NCBI GenBank assembly: GCA_016806645.1
Contig: JACSYO010001600.1
Location: forward strand, 1,772,501-1,836,500
DNA length: 64,000 bases
Direction: 5' to 3'
DNA from: Ophiodon elongatus
Lineage: Eukaryota; Chordata; Actinopteri; Perciformes; Hexagrammidae
Part shown: positions 39,001 through 52,500 of the stretch, piece after piece
How the letters are laid out: the number at the start of each line of letters is the position of its first letter
Numbering within the stretch: position 1 is the first letter of the stretch
Position numbers and translations under genes: made by a program
Notes under the pieces: generated by a model
What the model saw: the letters and a program-made list of their open reading frames with translations, nothing else
What the model was told of the DNA's origin: nothing
The model's database searches: none

Positions 39001-40544
39001 GACTTCACAGAGTTGTTAGGCCCTGATCCACGCTAATGCTTATGTTGTGGCCCATCCCCTTCAATCAGCTTGTTATTGCTCTTCAGCTTATGCTAATTAA
39101 ATACCAACATGAGTAAATGCATCTCAACAGCACCGCAGCACATCAAGCTTGATGTATTGCGGATTCATGCACGTCCATACTTTCATACTGGATTGCACAA
39201 ATGTTCATGTATGGATGCAGATGCACATCTGTGCTTGTCTGCACGGAAGCCTTCCACAGCACTTTTCATTGGGAGGCTGTTGCATACAATGCACAATTTA
39301 TACACAGACAGAAGGGATGTCTCCCAGATTGCTGTTCCTGCTCCCAGCTTATTCCATTCCTTGTCTCATTAAAGTGAAATTTCATTTTGAGCCCTATCAA
39401 TGTTGATCTCACCTTTTGTGTTGCTGCCTTTTTCCAGCTGTCAGATTTGTCCCCTAATACCCTTTTGTTTACAGCCAAACAGAGTAATGCTTCATTTCAA
39501 AGTAGATTAGTTTTAATAAGTAGCAGCTACAGATAAGAGCCCCTGCCTGTCTCTCTCCATCAGCTCCAAGACAAGCTGAAGGCAGTTTTGAAGACACATT
39601 GGAGCTTTCTGAAAGGTCACTGACAGCACAGATCTCATCCTCAGAGAATTGATTGTTTAATGAACTTCTTAGATTTTATATGCTATTTCCAGGCACAATC
39701 AGTTTCACTATCAATGATGGATTCAAGCCTTTTGACTCACGTCCACTGAAGTGCTTGATGTTGTAAATGATTTCATAGACTTGGTGAATGTCTTTCTGGA
39801 ATTTCTGGGATAAGAATAGATTACTGTGCCTTTTACTTCCAAAGTTAGATGCTAAGATAACTTTATAGATTTCTGACTACATATTGCAACATGATGGCAC
39901 TATTATAGTAGCATGTACCATTGTACATTCTGCAGGAATTGTATTGGCTGAGATGTTAGTTCTCAACCAGCAATTTTACTCTCATAACGATTTGCAAAAT
40001 GTCCTCTTAATGTTTTGTGTTAGTACTACTACTACAACTACTTTAGTTTAATTTAAATATAATCACAATATGTTACTGAGCAACAACTACTGTTTATTGG
40101 GGCAACTTGGTGGTGGAAGGGTTTGATCCCAGTTGGAGACCTTTGTTGCATGACATTCCCCATTTTTCTTGCAGTTTCTTGACCTATGGTAAACATCTGC
40201 AGATATTTTGTTTTGTTTTGTCCTACTTGTTGCAGTTTTAATTTGCTTCTACTTTAATAACAATACAATGAAAGGCAAAAAAAAAGTTGTCAAAAATATT
40301 TAACTACAACCTGCTTAATTGTAACATGCCTTGTCTGAGAGTGACAGCTTACCTGACATAATTTGAAATTTCCTGAGGCAATAAATCCCACCTAGTTGAC
40401 ACGCCAAGCAAAATGTAAAAATAAATGAGAAGGATTATTTCCAAATGCTGTTTAACCTAGGCTGTCTGCCATAATGTTATTCCTGCAAATTTAATAATCT
40501 CTTCCCCTATGAACACACAGAGAGAAGAGGTTGAACAAGCCAAT

Positions 40545-40610
<66 letters not shown>

Positions 40611-43600
40611 CAGTGCACTGACAGAAACACACAGCCCAACCATGTACACAAAAACAAGTTTACACACTGTCCCACAAAGGAGGCGCTGCTGAAATGTGAT
40701 TCGGAGCATTCATTATTTCACCCACTGTAATGAAGGACCTGCAAGTGCCAAGTGCTGTCTTACCCTGAAGCAGAACAGGCTCAAGTATTCCAATTGTGGC
40801 AAACAACAGGGGCATTTGAACCCCCGGCTAGATTTTCTGCTGCACAAGGTTGATAAACACACACAGACACACACAATATGTCATACAAAAAACACCTGAT
40901 GACGTGCACTTTGAAGTGATTTTTAAATACATTTGCACCATCGTTTTATGTGTTTTGTTATTTCTGCCATGAATGTAAGTAAGTAAAGCCTCTGGCTGAT
41001 GTTTAACAAGAGAAATGTATGGTTTTTTTTAGTTGTTTTTTTTTAAATGCTCTTTTGTTAATTGTAGAGGTCTTATCAAGCTGCTGGGTTGAGTCCCAGC
41101 ACCGCTTTCAGTGTTAAATCAGTTAATCCATTATGTATGCCAAAGTAGGCCCTTAGGATTCTTTGTGATATAGTAAGCAGTGATATACAGTAAAACAGTT
41201 AATTTCTTAAGGGAGAATGTTTACTTTATGTGGGTTAATGGTAGCTTACTTAGCTAGTACAACACATGTCTATATGTATCTGATATGGAAAGAGTTCATT
41301 CATAGTCCCCTTCTTTAGCACTCAAAACAAAAGGAAGGATAAGAACTATGGGGCGTTGCATTGTGACATCGTTCCAGCTTTGGCTTCCTGTCATATTACA
41401 GTTCATTTTTTGGGGTTCCACTGTGTATGCAGACAGCTCACAGCATCACAGCAAAAATGCAACAGACAGGAGCGCCATGTAACGTCTTATAATGACTGAA
41501 ACCACTTGGAAATGTCAAAGGATGTCATTGAGATGTCCCACAACAATACCAATGGCAGGGGGAATTAGAAGAGCGGATGGATGTGGTCCACCCAGACATG
41601 CCACAGCAATAGGACTTCCAGGCAGATGTGAGCATTAAGCGTTAAGTTAGCATCACATCTGTCACATACTGACAATGAGCAAAGAGGAGGAAATATGCTC
41701 GTGGCAAGTTGGTAATATTACATAATATATAAGCCGCTTCTTGGACTGACTTAGCATGGACAGCTTTGTTTACTGCGAAAGCTTCAGGACCAGGATGAAA
41801 ATTAGCTTAGCTGTGCTTTTAGTCACATTGAGTTGCCCTCCAACAACAACAACATGGGTTGAACCAATTCAATCTGTGCTTCAAGGTAAATTTCACTATA
41901 AAGAATGAGCAACCATGATACTTTACTTACATTTATGAGAAAAACAGAGAGCAGCTAAACATAAACAAACTATTATTCTTGTTATTAAAGTTAATATTTT
42001 TTTTTTTCTCTGCCTTTTACTTTTTTTCAACAGTGACTTGTCCCATGAATGAGGTACTGACAGCTTCCACAGGTGTCATCATGAGCCAGTCACCAGGCAA
42101 CGGTTTCCCCCATTTTGAGTCCTGCTCCTGGGTGGTCAAAGTAGAACCTGGCTACAATATCACCTTCACTATAGAACACTTCCAGACCGGCCGTCAGTTT
42201 GATGAGCTGGAGATATTTGATGGTGAGTCACTGCTCTTGTTTTGGAAGTGAACATATGTATACCAACATACAATACAGTATCATGTCATTTAGTGAGCGG
42301 CATTATGCTTATTTTGACCTTTTCTTTATCTAAAAGAAGAGCATTATGTTACATTCCTGGTCTTGCTGATGCCCACTCCATTTACTGTTCAGTAGACTAT
42401 TGATACAGTAGTCCCTCCCACCACATTTCCTTGGCCAAAGACTCCTTCGCACTAATATCAACAATTAAAGGCTAAAATGAACCAGACAGATTCATTTACT
42501 GCCCCTTACTAAACTCTCTGCATCTACTAACAGAAAATCACAGTCTCCCTTTCATGGTGTCAGAACATCTACATCTCTCTTGTACATTTGAATCTGATTA
42601 GAGGCACAGACAGCAACTATGCCAGACTGCACTGAGAAAATGGCGGTCGTACACACTGTTGTTCCTGATTAGTGCTTTTTATCTTCTGCCGAGTGGAAGG
42701 GAACAGACAGTTGCTGACCTTGGGGTTGCCAAGCCAATTATTTCCTCCATAATTAGGCTGAGCAACTTTTGATTTTAACACAAGTGTAACAAAATGTACG
42801 ATACCTCAAAAGACATGATTAGGGAAAACTATATCCATTTCAAAATTCAGACTTTAAAAAAAATCAATCCCTACCAGATGAGAATTTTTATCAATTTACA
42901 TTTACAAGTAAATTGCAATTCAAATTGCCATTCGGATTCAAGTGTGTCGGTGATGGAACACAAAGCATTATTTTTGAAGACGCAGGGCCAGTGGTGGTTC
43001 ATATTAAAGTATTAGCGCTCTTATTCTTATAATTCACAAAATTCATATTCACAAAGTTATGAGACTTTCAAAATCGAATTATTCTTAATAATAGTCTTTT
43101 CTCTTTTTCTCTTTCTCAATCCAGGCCCATCCAGACAGAGCCCTCTTCTGATTACCCTCAGTGGTAACTATTCTAACCCACTGACCATCACCAGCTCCAG
43201 TAACAAAGTCTATCTGCACTGGTCCTTTGATCACACGACCAGCCACAAAGGCTTTCGCATACGCTACACAGGTGAGTCAAGACCAGTCATACTCTAGCCT
43301 GAATATATAGACTTTTTATATAAACGTCCATTTAGAATTTATTATCAGAAGAACATTGTTTCTTCTAGACATTGTTGTGTGTGAGAGCTCATCAGAGGTG
43401 CCTTTGGTTTTATATGCCAACAAGACCAACAATGTGGCTGCCAACTGCATCTGAAATTGCTAGGAATATGACCCATCTCCATGACAACCTACCGGGGGCG
43501 GTAGGCATCTGCAGCACTCCTTGTTCTGCAGCATCGGCCTGGGAATTAGTAAACGTTGTTTTTTGTATTGCTTATAATTCTTCTGTACTGTCCGGCTCCC

Positions 43601-46474
43601 AAGAAAGAGCCGTTGCTATACGACACCTGCATATCTTGCTTGGAATTATGACTGTGTAAATATTTAAAAGGCTCCCTCCGTTCTGTATCAACACCACTCA
43701 GCCAGATTGACTAATCATCTCTCTCCTCTCAGTGGAGCTCTGTCTCCCCAACCGGATGTTCTGTCGTTTCTCTGCCCTTTTTTTTTCCCTCTTTACTGTG
43801 ATGGATTTTGCCTTAGCAGACTAAATGGCAGACGGACTAAGTGATGGCTGAGAACCCTCACGTTGCCTTGGTCAATATGGAGTTGCCTTCTGTACTACCT
43901 TGGTCGGGAGAAAGAAACAGATGGCAGATTCATGTATTTGGCTGTGTCCTTCATCAATCTATCTTTCTTCTCCATGGGCCGGCCTTCCATCACCCACTTG
44001 CAGACATCTCCTCTAGCAACCCGCCATCTCAGTTTTCTTTTACTTTTCTCCGTTCACAGCTTCCCTCACTGTTCCTCTGTCACATCATTTAGTTCATCTT
44101 TTCCATCGATTAGAGCAACGTACAATCTGTCTGACTCCGTCGCTATCTTCCTTTCTATCTCCTTATGCTCATATGTCCCTCCCCTTTTCTGTATCACCAA
44201 CCCCCTCCCTCCCCTTTTCTCCTCCTCTCTATTATCTATTCCAATCCAGTCACCTGCCAATGTAGATCTTATTCCTCTGAGCTGCAGGGCTGATTGCAGT
44301 GAGACAAGCTGTATACTATAATAGGCAGAGAGAGGAAAGGAGCGAGGAACACAGAGAGAGGGGCAAATGAGTTGGACACTGATAGAAGTGAAGAATTGAA
44401 CTCAAGGGTGGCTCGGAAGCCGCCAGTCACAGTGAATGACAGGAGAAGGCCTTGCTAAGGAAAATGGATTAGCTCAGTTGGTGTTTTAAATATCATTGCA
44501 TTTAAACATCGGGTTTGTGGGTGTTCTATCCCTTACATTTGTGAGGGCATTAATGAGAATGTATCCTTTGATGATTATGAAGTGTGTCAAACTTGAAAGC
44601 TATACTTCACAAAATGTCCAAAGTTTGAAGGGTATCATCTACCAAGAAATCTCATAAATGCGGCATAAATATGACAAAGCTGACATGGCTTTACGTTTTT
44701 ATGCCGTTAGGGAGTTCTGTCCGATTGCATAGCGCTAAAAATCCCCACTGACTTGAGAGAGAGGCCATTTTCATTATTTTTATAGAACTGTAATGTGGTC
44801 ATTGTGATCAAGCGTAATGGAAATACGCTCTTTTGTGTCCATGGTTCACTTCCATTCTAATCTCTCTCCACCATGAGCACAATTTTCTGAGTCTCATAGC
44901 CATGTTCTGTTGCATCACAATATTCATTATTTCTCAAATCTTTTCACAATGTGGGTTGTTAATTATTCTTCAGCACTGTTTGTGTGTAGTAATGTCATGT
45001 TACTGTGAGATCTGCAAAATGCAATTCATGGATCTGTTGCTGGCACCATTTGGAATGATACTGTACATGATTATTGCAACCACCAACTTATTCAACAAAC
45101 AAAAACAGATACTTTGTTCCTGTTATTATGTATCTGTCACTTTTATGATCCTCCTCTGCTGCCGCTGACAAACTCCTGTTTCGCTTTGCAGATCATTAGT
45201 TTCCTTTAATCAATTTTTCTTCCCTCTAGTCTGCAGGTTTTGCCTTAAAGAGATTGCATTCTAGCGCTTCTATTAATATATCCTCTTTTACCACGTCATG
45301 CATGGAAGACGGATGCAAAGGAGATCGGGGGCTCCTTCTCCTCCTAAATAAAAACTTGCATCATCTTGCATCATTATTGGGTTTTTATGCCTGTTGCACT
45401 CAATTTTTTCGGTATTCATATTTATAACTTTACCTATTTCTTTTCTTTTTTCATAGTGGCCTACTGTAGCCCTCACAACAACCCTGTAAATGGCACAGTG
45501 CACAGTCTCACAGGCAGTAAACTGGGCAGCACCCTGCGTTTCAGCTGTGACCAGGGCTTCCGGCTTATTGGTCAGAGTAGTGCCACATGCACCCGGACTG
45601 CACAGGGGATCTACCAGTGGAATGCACCAGTGCCACTTTGCCAAGGTGAGGGCCCAATCATAGCAGCAGGTCACGAGTAAGGTTGGAAGTTGTTAAGAAA
45701 AACAGATTAGATAGACTAGATTCTTATTTTTCTTATTTTAAGTTAGACAGATATAAAAAAAAATAGCTGGGCAGGATAATTTCACATTGATAATACGTAT
45801 GAAGTTGTTCAGGAATTTTCTTCAATTAATTTGCTTTTCCTCGATATCATTATCATTGCGACTGCGCTCATTCAGCATTTCGTCCCACTTCTCAAAAGTA
45901 AGGAAGTAGATCTGAAAACTGTGCGTGCAGAGAAAACAAGATTTTAACATCCATTACCATTCAACTGGCATGCTAAGTTATAGAACAGATTTTCGTAGCA
46001 AATGTATTTTGTAGGTTCAGTCATTCGGATTTAAGTTGATTGAAAAAAAAAACATCACTGTATCCATTTGCTTTGGATCAAAGTATGATTTCAGCTGACA
46101 GTGTGCCATCACCAACAGCCCCTCAGCCTCAGGCATGCTTCAAGGAAGCTCACTTCACCATTCCTCAGATTCGCTCTGAAGATAACTTTGCATCAGATTA
46201 ATGATATTTGGTTTACCTGAGAATAATTGTTTGATATGTCAGTCTTATGGTTTAGAGTCACAGTTATCTGCTTGTCACTGGGCTAATTTTTTTCAGTGAT
46301 GGAATGAGCAATAGCAGTTACCAACTTTCAACTGAGACTGACACAAAAAAAATTACAAAATGAAAACTATAAATAAAGTCATTATTATTGGGAATATTGA
46401 GAACATATCTACTTTAGTTTTAAAACGTTGTTGTTCTTTTTAAGTTACCAAATATTACTTTATTTGTATTACTT

Positions 46475-46533
<59 letters not shown>

Positions 46534-49500
46534 TTTTAACTAGATTTAGAAGGATGTGATGCTGTTGAACCATCTTTATTGATTCCTAATTTTAGTAAAT
46601 TCTCCATTTGTTTGTGTTCAGATTTTTCTTTTATATGCCATCACAAAAGCATCAAATCTAAAAGCTCCACTTCCAGAGTCTAGTTTCCAACCAGAGTTAT
46701 TAATAGTATCAGCTGAAGCCATTCAATGCCTGGTCAAGTCTGCACCAGGTGTAATCTCCACATGAATTGCATGCGCTCTCTCTAGACTTGATTGTTTACT
46801 ATTGTGCAGATGGCAGCCCGAGCTAATGTTTACTGCACATCATTGCCGGCTGTAGGAGTTTGTTTGTACAGGAAGCCTATTGTGAGCGAGACCCTCTGCA
46901 TGCAAAGACAGTTAATAAAATACACTTTGCTACCTGTGCTTTTATTCTACCAACCACAATTTTTTTGTTGTACCTTTCCACCACATCCTTCGCTCCCTTC
47001 TAGTCACGTCGTGTGGAATGCCAGTGCCTCCGGTCAATGGCAGTATTGGAGGGCAAGACTTCTCTTTAGGAGCCAGGGCAACATACCAGTGTAATCCTGG
47101 ATTTCAGCTTGCAGGGCCTGTCACCACCTCAGTGATCTGTCAGGACTCTGGGAGGTGGAGCCCCATTGAGGCCCCACCCAGATGTGTTCGTGAGTATTCC
47201 GCTTATTGTCAGTTTATTTATTTGCAGTATTATCAGAAGAACAAACATATTTAAGATTTTCCCAACTATTCCTAAATATTCCCGAGAGGTAACTGGTACC
47301 AACCATATATAAATGTTTAGTTTAATAATGTTTGTTTATCCTCTGACCTTCCAGCGGTAACCTGCCCTGACATCGGCCACTCTGCTGTGGAACATGGGAG
47401 ATGGAGGCTGATCTATGGTACTCAAAACCAATATGATGCTATAATGATGCTCATATGTGACCCTGGATATTACTACAGGGGTCAAAGGGTCATTCGCTGC
47501 CAGGCCAACAGCACTTGGAACTACCCAGATCCACGGCCAGTCTGCGACAGTAAGTGTAAACTTCACATCCCATGGTCTAATCTCCTTGTGTTAACTCCCT
47601 CAAAAGTAATTTGCCAAGCATGAATAGTAATTGCAGCCAAATGTATGGTATTCCACTGTGATAACTAAACGGGCACTAATCTTCTAACCAAAACAAAATG
47701 AATGAAATATCAAAACGATTTTCCAAACCAAACAAATAAGTATTCTTGTTGATTGCATTTTGACTCTATGGGATTGTAACGCAATATATTGTTTTCTCAT
47801 TCAGTCATCTCCTGCGGGGACCTTGGGACTCCACCAAATGGCAACAAGATTGGAACACTGACTGTGTATGGAGCCACTGCCATTTTCTCCTGCAACACAG
47901 GATATACCTTGGTGGGCTCTCGGGTACGAGAGTGTATGTCCAATGGGCTTTGGAGTGGAACACAGGTCCAGTGTCTAGGTGAGATCCTCAGCACCCAAAA
48001 AAGAGTATAACTTCATAAAATATTCTAATTTGCTTCAAAAGTTTTTTGAAACACTTATGTCTGACCTTTACTCTTTTCTTCCTCACTCACCCATAGCTGG
48101 CCATTGTGGCACCCCGGAGCCCATCGTGAATGGACAGATCAATGGGGAGAACTATAACTATCGAGGCAGCGTTGTGTACCAGTGTAACCCAGGATTCCGT
48201 CTCATTGGGGTGTCGGTGCGAATCTGTGAACAGGATCACCGCTGGTCAGGACGTACTCCTGTCTGTGTCCGTAAGTACCAACAGAGAACAGTTATTTATG
48301 AGTAAAGCGATGGGTGGTATAGTCTATAGTTAAAGACTTAAATTAGCAGAGGAGGGTTTAAGTCTAATCTTTTATACTAGGAACACTGGGAAGCTATCTA
48401 TCTAAGAAAAACAAATCTCAACACAACAAAGCTGCAAACTCTTGGATTAATTGTGCTGATCAATGATTTGTAATGAGTGCAGACATTTATTAGCTAGGAA
48501 TGCTCTTACCAGGTCCGTACCGACAAGCAAAATACTCTCTAAAAGCCACCATTATTTCAAAATGATACACTGTACTCCTCTATAGAACAACTCAATTGAT
48601 ACAATTATTTTAATAGAGGCCCGTGGCAAAAATACAGACATGCAGTCAGTGCAGTGCACCGGGTCCTGTGGCTTCAGAGTTCATTACTCAGCATTTACAT
48701 TTTGGGGCGAATTCACAAAGAATAGATTGCAGCAAGAATTGTGCATCACTAGCAACCGCTATCTGCCCCGTCTCAAGGTCCAATTCACAAAAACATAGAA
48801 ATGTCATTGCATAACAAGACAAATTTGGATTTGGTTTTGAACTGACCCCTTATGCGCTTAAGTTAGACATAAGACTTTTTGTCCTATTATGTGCAGGTTT
48901 TGCATCCGCAAAAGCCGAGCAATCCTTTTGTGAATTCGACCCTCAGTGTTTTGTCGATATAGTTTTGTTGTTGTGATCTTTTCTAATCCAGGCCTTCCAT
49001 ATTCATTTATTTGATATCAAACCTTTTGATTTCATTAAACTGCTGCTCAAATGTGTAACCATGATTTTCTTTCTCCTTGGAATCTCACAGCCATCACATG
49101 TGGTCATCCTGGTAATCCTACCTTCGGTATGACCCAGGGAACCCAGTTCAACTTAAATGATGCTGTGCGCTTTGTCTGCAACACTGGCTATGTTATACAG
49201 GGGGCTGTAAAATCTACCTGCCAGGCCAATGGGCAGTGGAGCAACGCCCTCCCCAGGTGTAAAAGTAAGTCTCAAACAGATGCCAAAGCTCATCAATGTA
49301 TGTATGATTTTTGGAGAATCTTATATTCCAAGAAAGGGAAGGATAAATGCCAAGAACCAGCACAGATGCAAGATATGGGCCTGATCTTGTCTACCATTTG
49401 ATGCAGTAGAGTCTTGTGAGCAAACAAATAACTAATAAAATAGAACAATGTATCAAATATTTTTCGTAATTCTAAAATTGTTATGTGCATACATCATTTT

Positions 49501-52500
49501 ATATACAAGTACGACCTAAATGTTAAAATGCATGATCACAACACAGCTAGATAAGCAATGTATAGGCATAGCAAAGCAACCCTCACATTGGTTTATTTTT
49601 ATATGTATCATGCTATTTGTATAATATGAGAGCTAAATAAAAAAAAGCACTGTCATTAGCTTTTTTTTCTTACTTAATGAGTGAGGACATTTTCAAAACG
49701 TGTGCTCGTTTCCACACACTTGCCTGTAGGGGTCTGGTTTTGTGTTTTTATCCATCTGTAAAGGTAGGTATTAAATTACTTACAGTATTGTGCAAGGTCA
49801 TATGTTCTGTGACCATAGATGACCCCAATCATTGAGAGAGCGGAGATGAAGCGCAGAGACACCCTGAGGTAGAAAGAGTTTAAACGACCCATATTAGGGG
49901 AAATTGAAATGAGAAGCCATGAGAAGCCTGGATTATTTAATTACCGCGGTCTCAACCATTTGGTCCGTGGAGGTTCCGGATAATATTTACATTTGATGTT
50001 ATTTCCTCTTACCCTAGCTACCTCTGTTACACCCTAAGGCTCACCTGTCTATCAGTGAAGCAAACCTGGTTAATAAGCACGCAGACAACCAAAAACAATC
50101 ACAGGATCCTTGAGCTTGTGTGAAAGACAGCAGCCTTATGAGACCCGAATCCTCGCTTTTGCTCTGAATAAGAAGTACCCTGCTCTGCTTTGAAGCGAGG
50201 CAAGGACTTTTAATTTGCCAGTGTTTTTGCGGCAAGCTATGTATCTCGACACCCACGTCTGTCTCTAAGTCCCCACTAACTGAGGGCTTTGTGACAGCCA
50301 CAGAAAGGGGCCGCTCGCAAGGTCGGGCCCTGACTGACAAGGCAGTGACAGAATCAGTGACGGATTGAGTTATGAGTTTGTTTTAAATGAGGAGAGAACA
50401 GAGTTTTTAAGACATTCATGAAGGGATGAGGAGGTTGCAAGTCTCACAGGAATCCTTCTTCAGTCGTTAAAAAAAGAGAAAGGTACATTTGGCTTCTGCA
50501 TACATAAGCAGATGTACGCATTAAATCTGTCTGCTGTGGTTGTGACGTCATATTAGCATTGGCCTTGTTTCAATGCAGATGCTGACTCTGAGATGCATTT
50601 TGTGTGAGGCTGTGTGTGTGTAAGGGGGATGTTGGTGTATGTTTTGATGGCACGTTATCCTCACTGTTTATGTGGAGACATAAGTACCGTAGGGGTATTT
50701 TTGTCAATCAGATTTATCACCTTAATTACAGTATTCCAGACATATTTGGTGAGGCGCGCTCTCTTGTCTGCCATATACTTCCTCCTCTGAGTGGAAAACT
50801 GCAAATGCTGTGATGACATCCACTTCATCCATCTCTCCTTAGCTAAGCCGAACCATCAGCTTTTCTTTTAGAGGGAGATATAGTAGTGGATAGATACAGA
50901 AGGCAGGAAAAAAGGTAAGGGTGGGGTAGGAGTCGGTCAGACAAAGTAATGATTTCCATGGTCCAAATTTTAACTGCACGAGTCTGTAGGTCCATCAATT
51001 ATGCAGGGAGCAGGAGAGCACCACTGGCACAGCCAGTCTCCTATCCCCCTCTAATCACCACCAATTTGAGTCTCAGCAACAGAGCCACAACACTGCTTTC
51101 TTTGGATGACTCGTGTGTTTATTTGTCTTTCAGCGATGAAAAGCTAGAGTCACAGGACAGAAAAAAACTAACTCTGACACACCACTTACAGGGCCACTAC
51201 TTGGCAAAAGGCCAGGAGGAGGATAGGTTGACTGGGGTCTCCACTTCTGAGTGGAACAGAGATGAATTACCTGAGCCCATCTTCCCCTTTCACTTTTATT
51301 CTTCTTTTCCTTTCATCCTTTTGCTTCCTCTCTTCATGCCCTCTGGGCCACACACAACAATTTTACCTGGAGGTCAGTCGCTTTAGATGACTGTTGGATC
51401 GCTTTTGAGCCTATGATTTCCGAGCACATTTAATCAAAGCTGAATTCCAAGCTTGGAAAGTCTCGCGTGAAGCAACTCCACTGCTTCAAATACACTTTAT
51501 TATGCGGTAAGTTGTAAATGATGGTACCATGGGTCAGCACTCTGTTGGAAGGAATACATTATAATAGGTATTTGGGGGGTGATTTAGCTGTGCTGGCCAA
51601 CTTGGGAGCATCAAAATGAGCAAGCGTTTAGGCACATTAGCATACAATGGGTTAATTTTGGCAGTGGCAATGGCACACTCATGGGGCAAGTCTGGCAAGG
51701 CAAATTGGGGCATAATGGCTGCATGGACAGTGTTTTAGAAGCCATTAGAGTTTTGGCATCATAATGCATACTTAGTTGTGGTTCACAGTATAGACTAGAA
51801 GGCAACTGTTACTCACTGTATTCTGACTTTGTTGAGGCATTGTAAGGTTTTGGTTTGTGTCTTGTATCTGAGGCTCTCAAGATGGATTGGTGCTGGTAGC
51901 AGTCGTAGCCTGACATTCTGTCGTGAATTCTAATACATTCTGCACCATCAGGGCCTCTTCCTCTCTAACTCTGTTCAGCACCCCACCCCTCGATGCCTTT
52001 CGCTCCTCACTCATCCCTCATTCTCCCTTTCCCTAACTCTCTCCATCTGGTGCTAAACTGACATGGTGCCTCTTCTCCTGTGAGCTCCCCATCCATCACC
52101 ATCTCCGCACCACGGCGGCCAGCAGGAGACTGGCTCTAATGAAGCAAATGTTTATTTCCGGAGTCTGCCTCCTACTTCATTTGGATTGGGGTGGATGGAT
52201 GGATGCTGGATGGGTGGAAGTAGTAGATGAGGAAAGGAATGGACAGAGAGAGTAAAAGCAAAATAACTCTGCTTATGAAATGGGCATGTTCCCTGTGTGA
52301 GTGAGTGTTATATAACCTTATTAAAGTATATGGTATAATATCACAAAAACCTAGCCACGTCTTTCTTGCCACTAACGTTTCAGATAAATTATTTCTTAAA
52401 TCGAGGCTCAAATGCTTACAGAAGATGAATTTTTCTTTCTTGTTCCTTTACTCTCTTCCCCCCTCTGCATCCCTCTCTCCAGTTGTGAACTGCACAGAGC

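Larger units (their letters stand above)
35869..42033 (+). other. Largest intron, between sushi 13 and CUB14
   Basis: 6,165 bp. It holds a 20-bp duplication (36236-36275), a LINE-type 3' tail on the minus strand (36277-36325), a purine-rich stretch (37580-37925) followed by pyrimidine-rich sequence (38170-38350), and an AC microsatellite (40547-40608). No exon or RNA gene is recognised. Confidence 0.75.

Noticed and set aside
43488..43612. Two small perfect hairpins (CCTACCG/CGGTAGG and CGGCTC/GAGCCG)
   Set aside because: Stems of 6-7 bp are expected by chance at this scale, and no known RNA class fits.
43863..44321. 152-residue S/P/L-rich frame on the + strand
   Set aside because: It lies in a pyrimidine-rich intron stretch that lacks stop codons by composition. 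No conserved motif.
50949..51386. 145-residue + strand frame in the sushi 19-20 intron
   Set aside because: No domain signature, mixed composition and no coding-like neighbours; consistent with chance.
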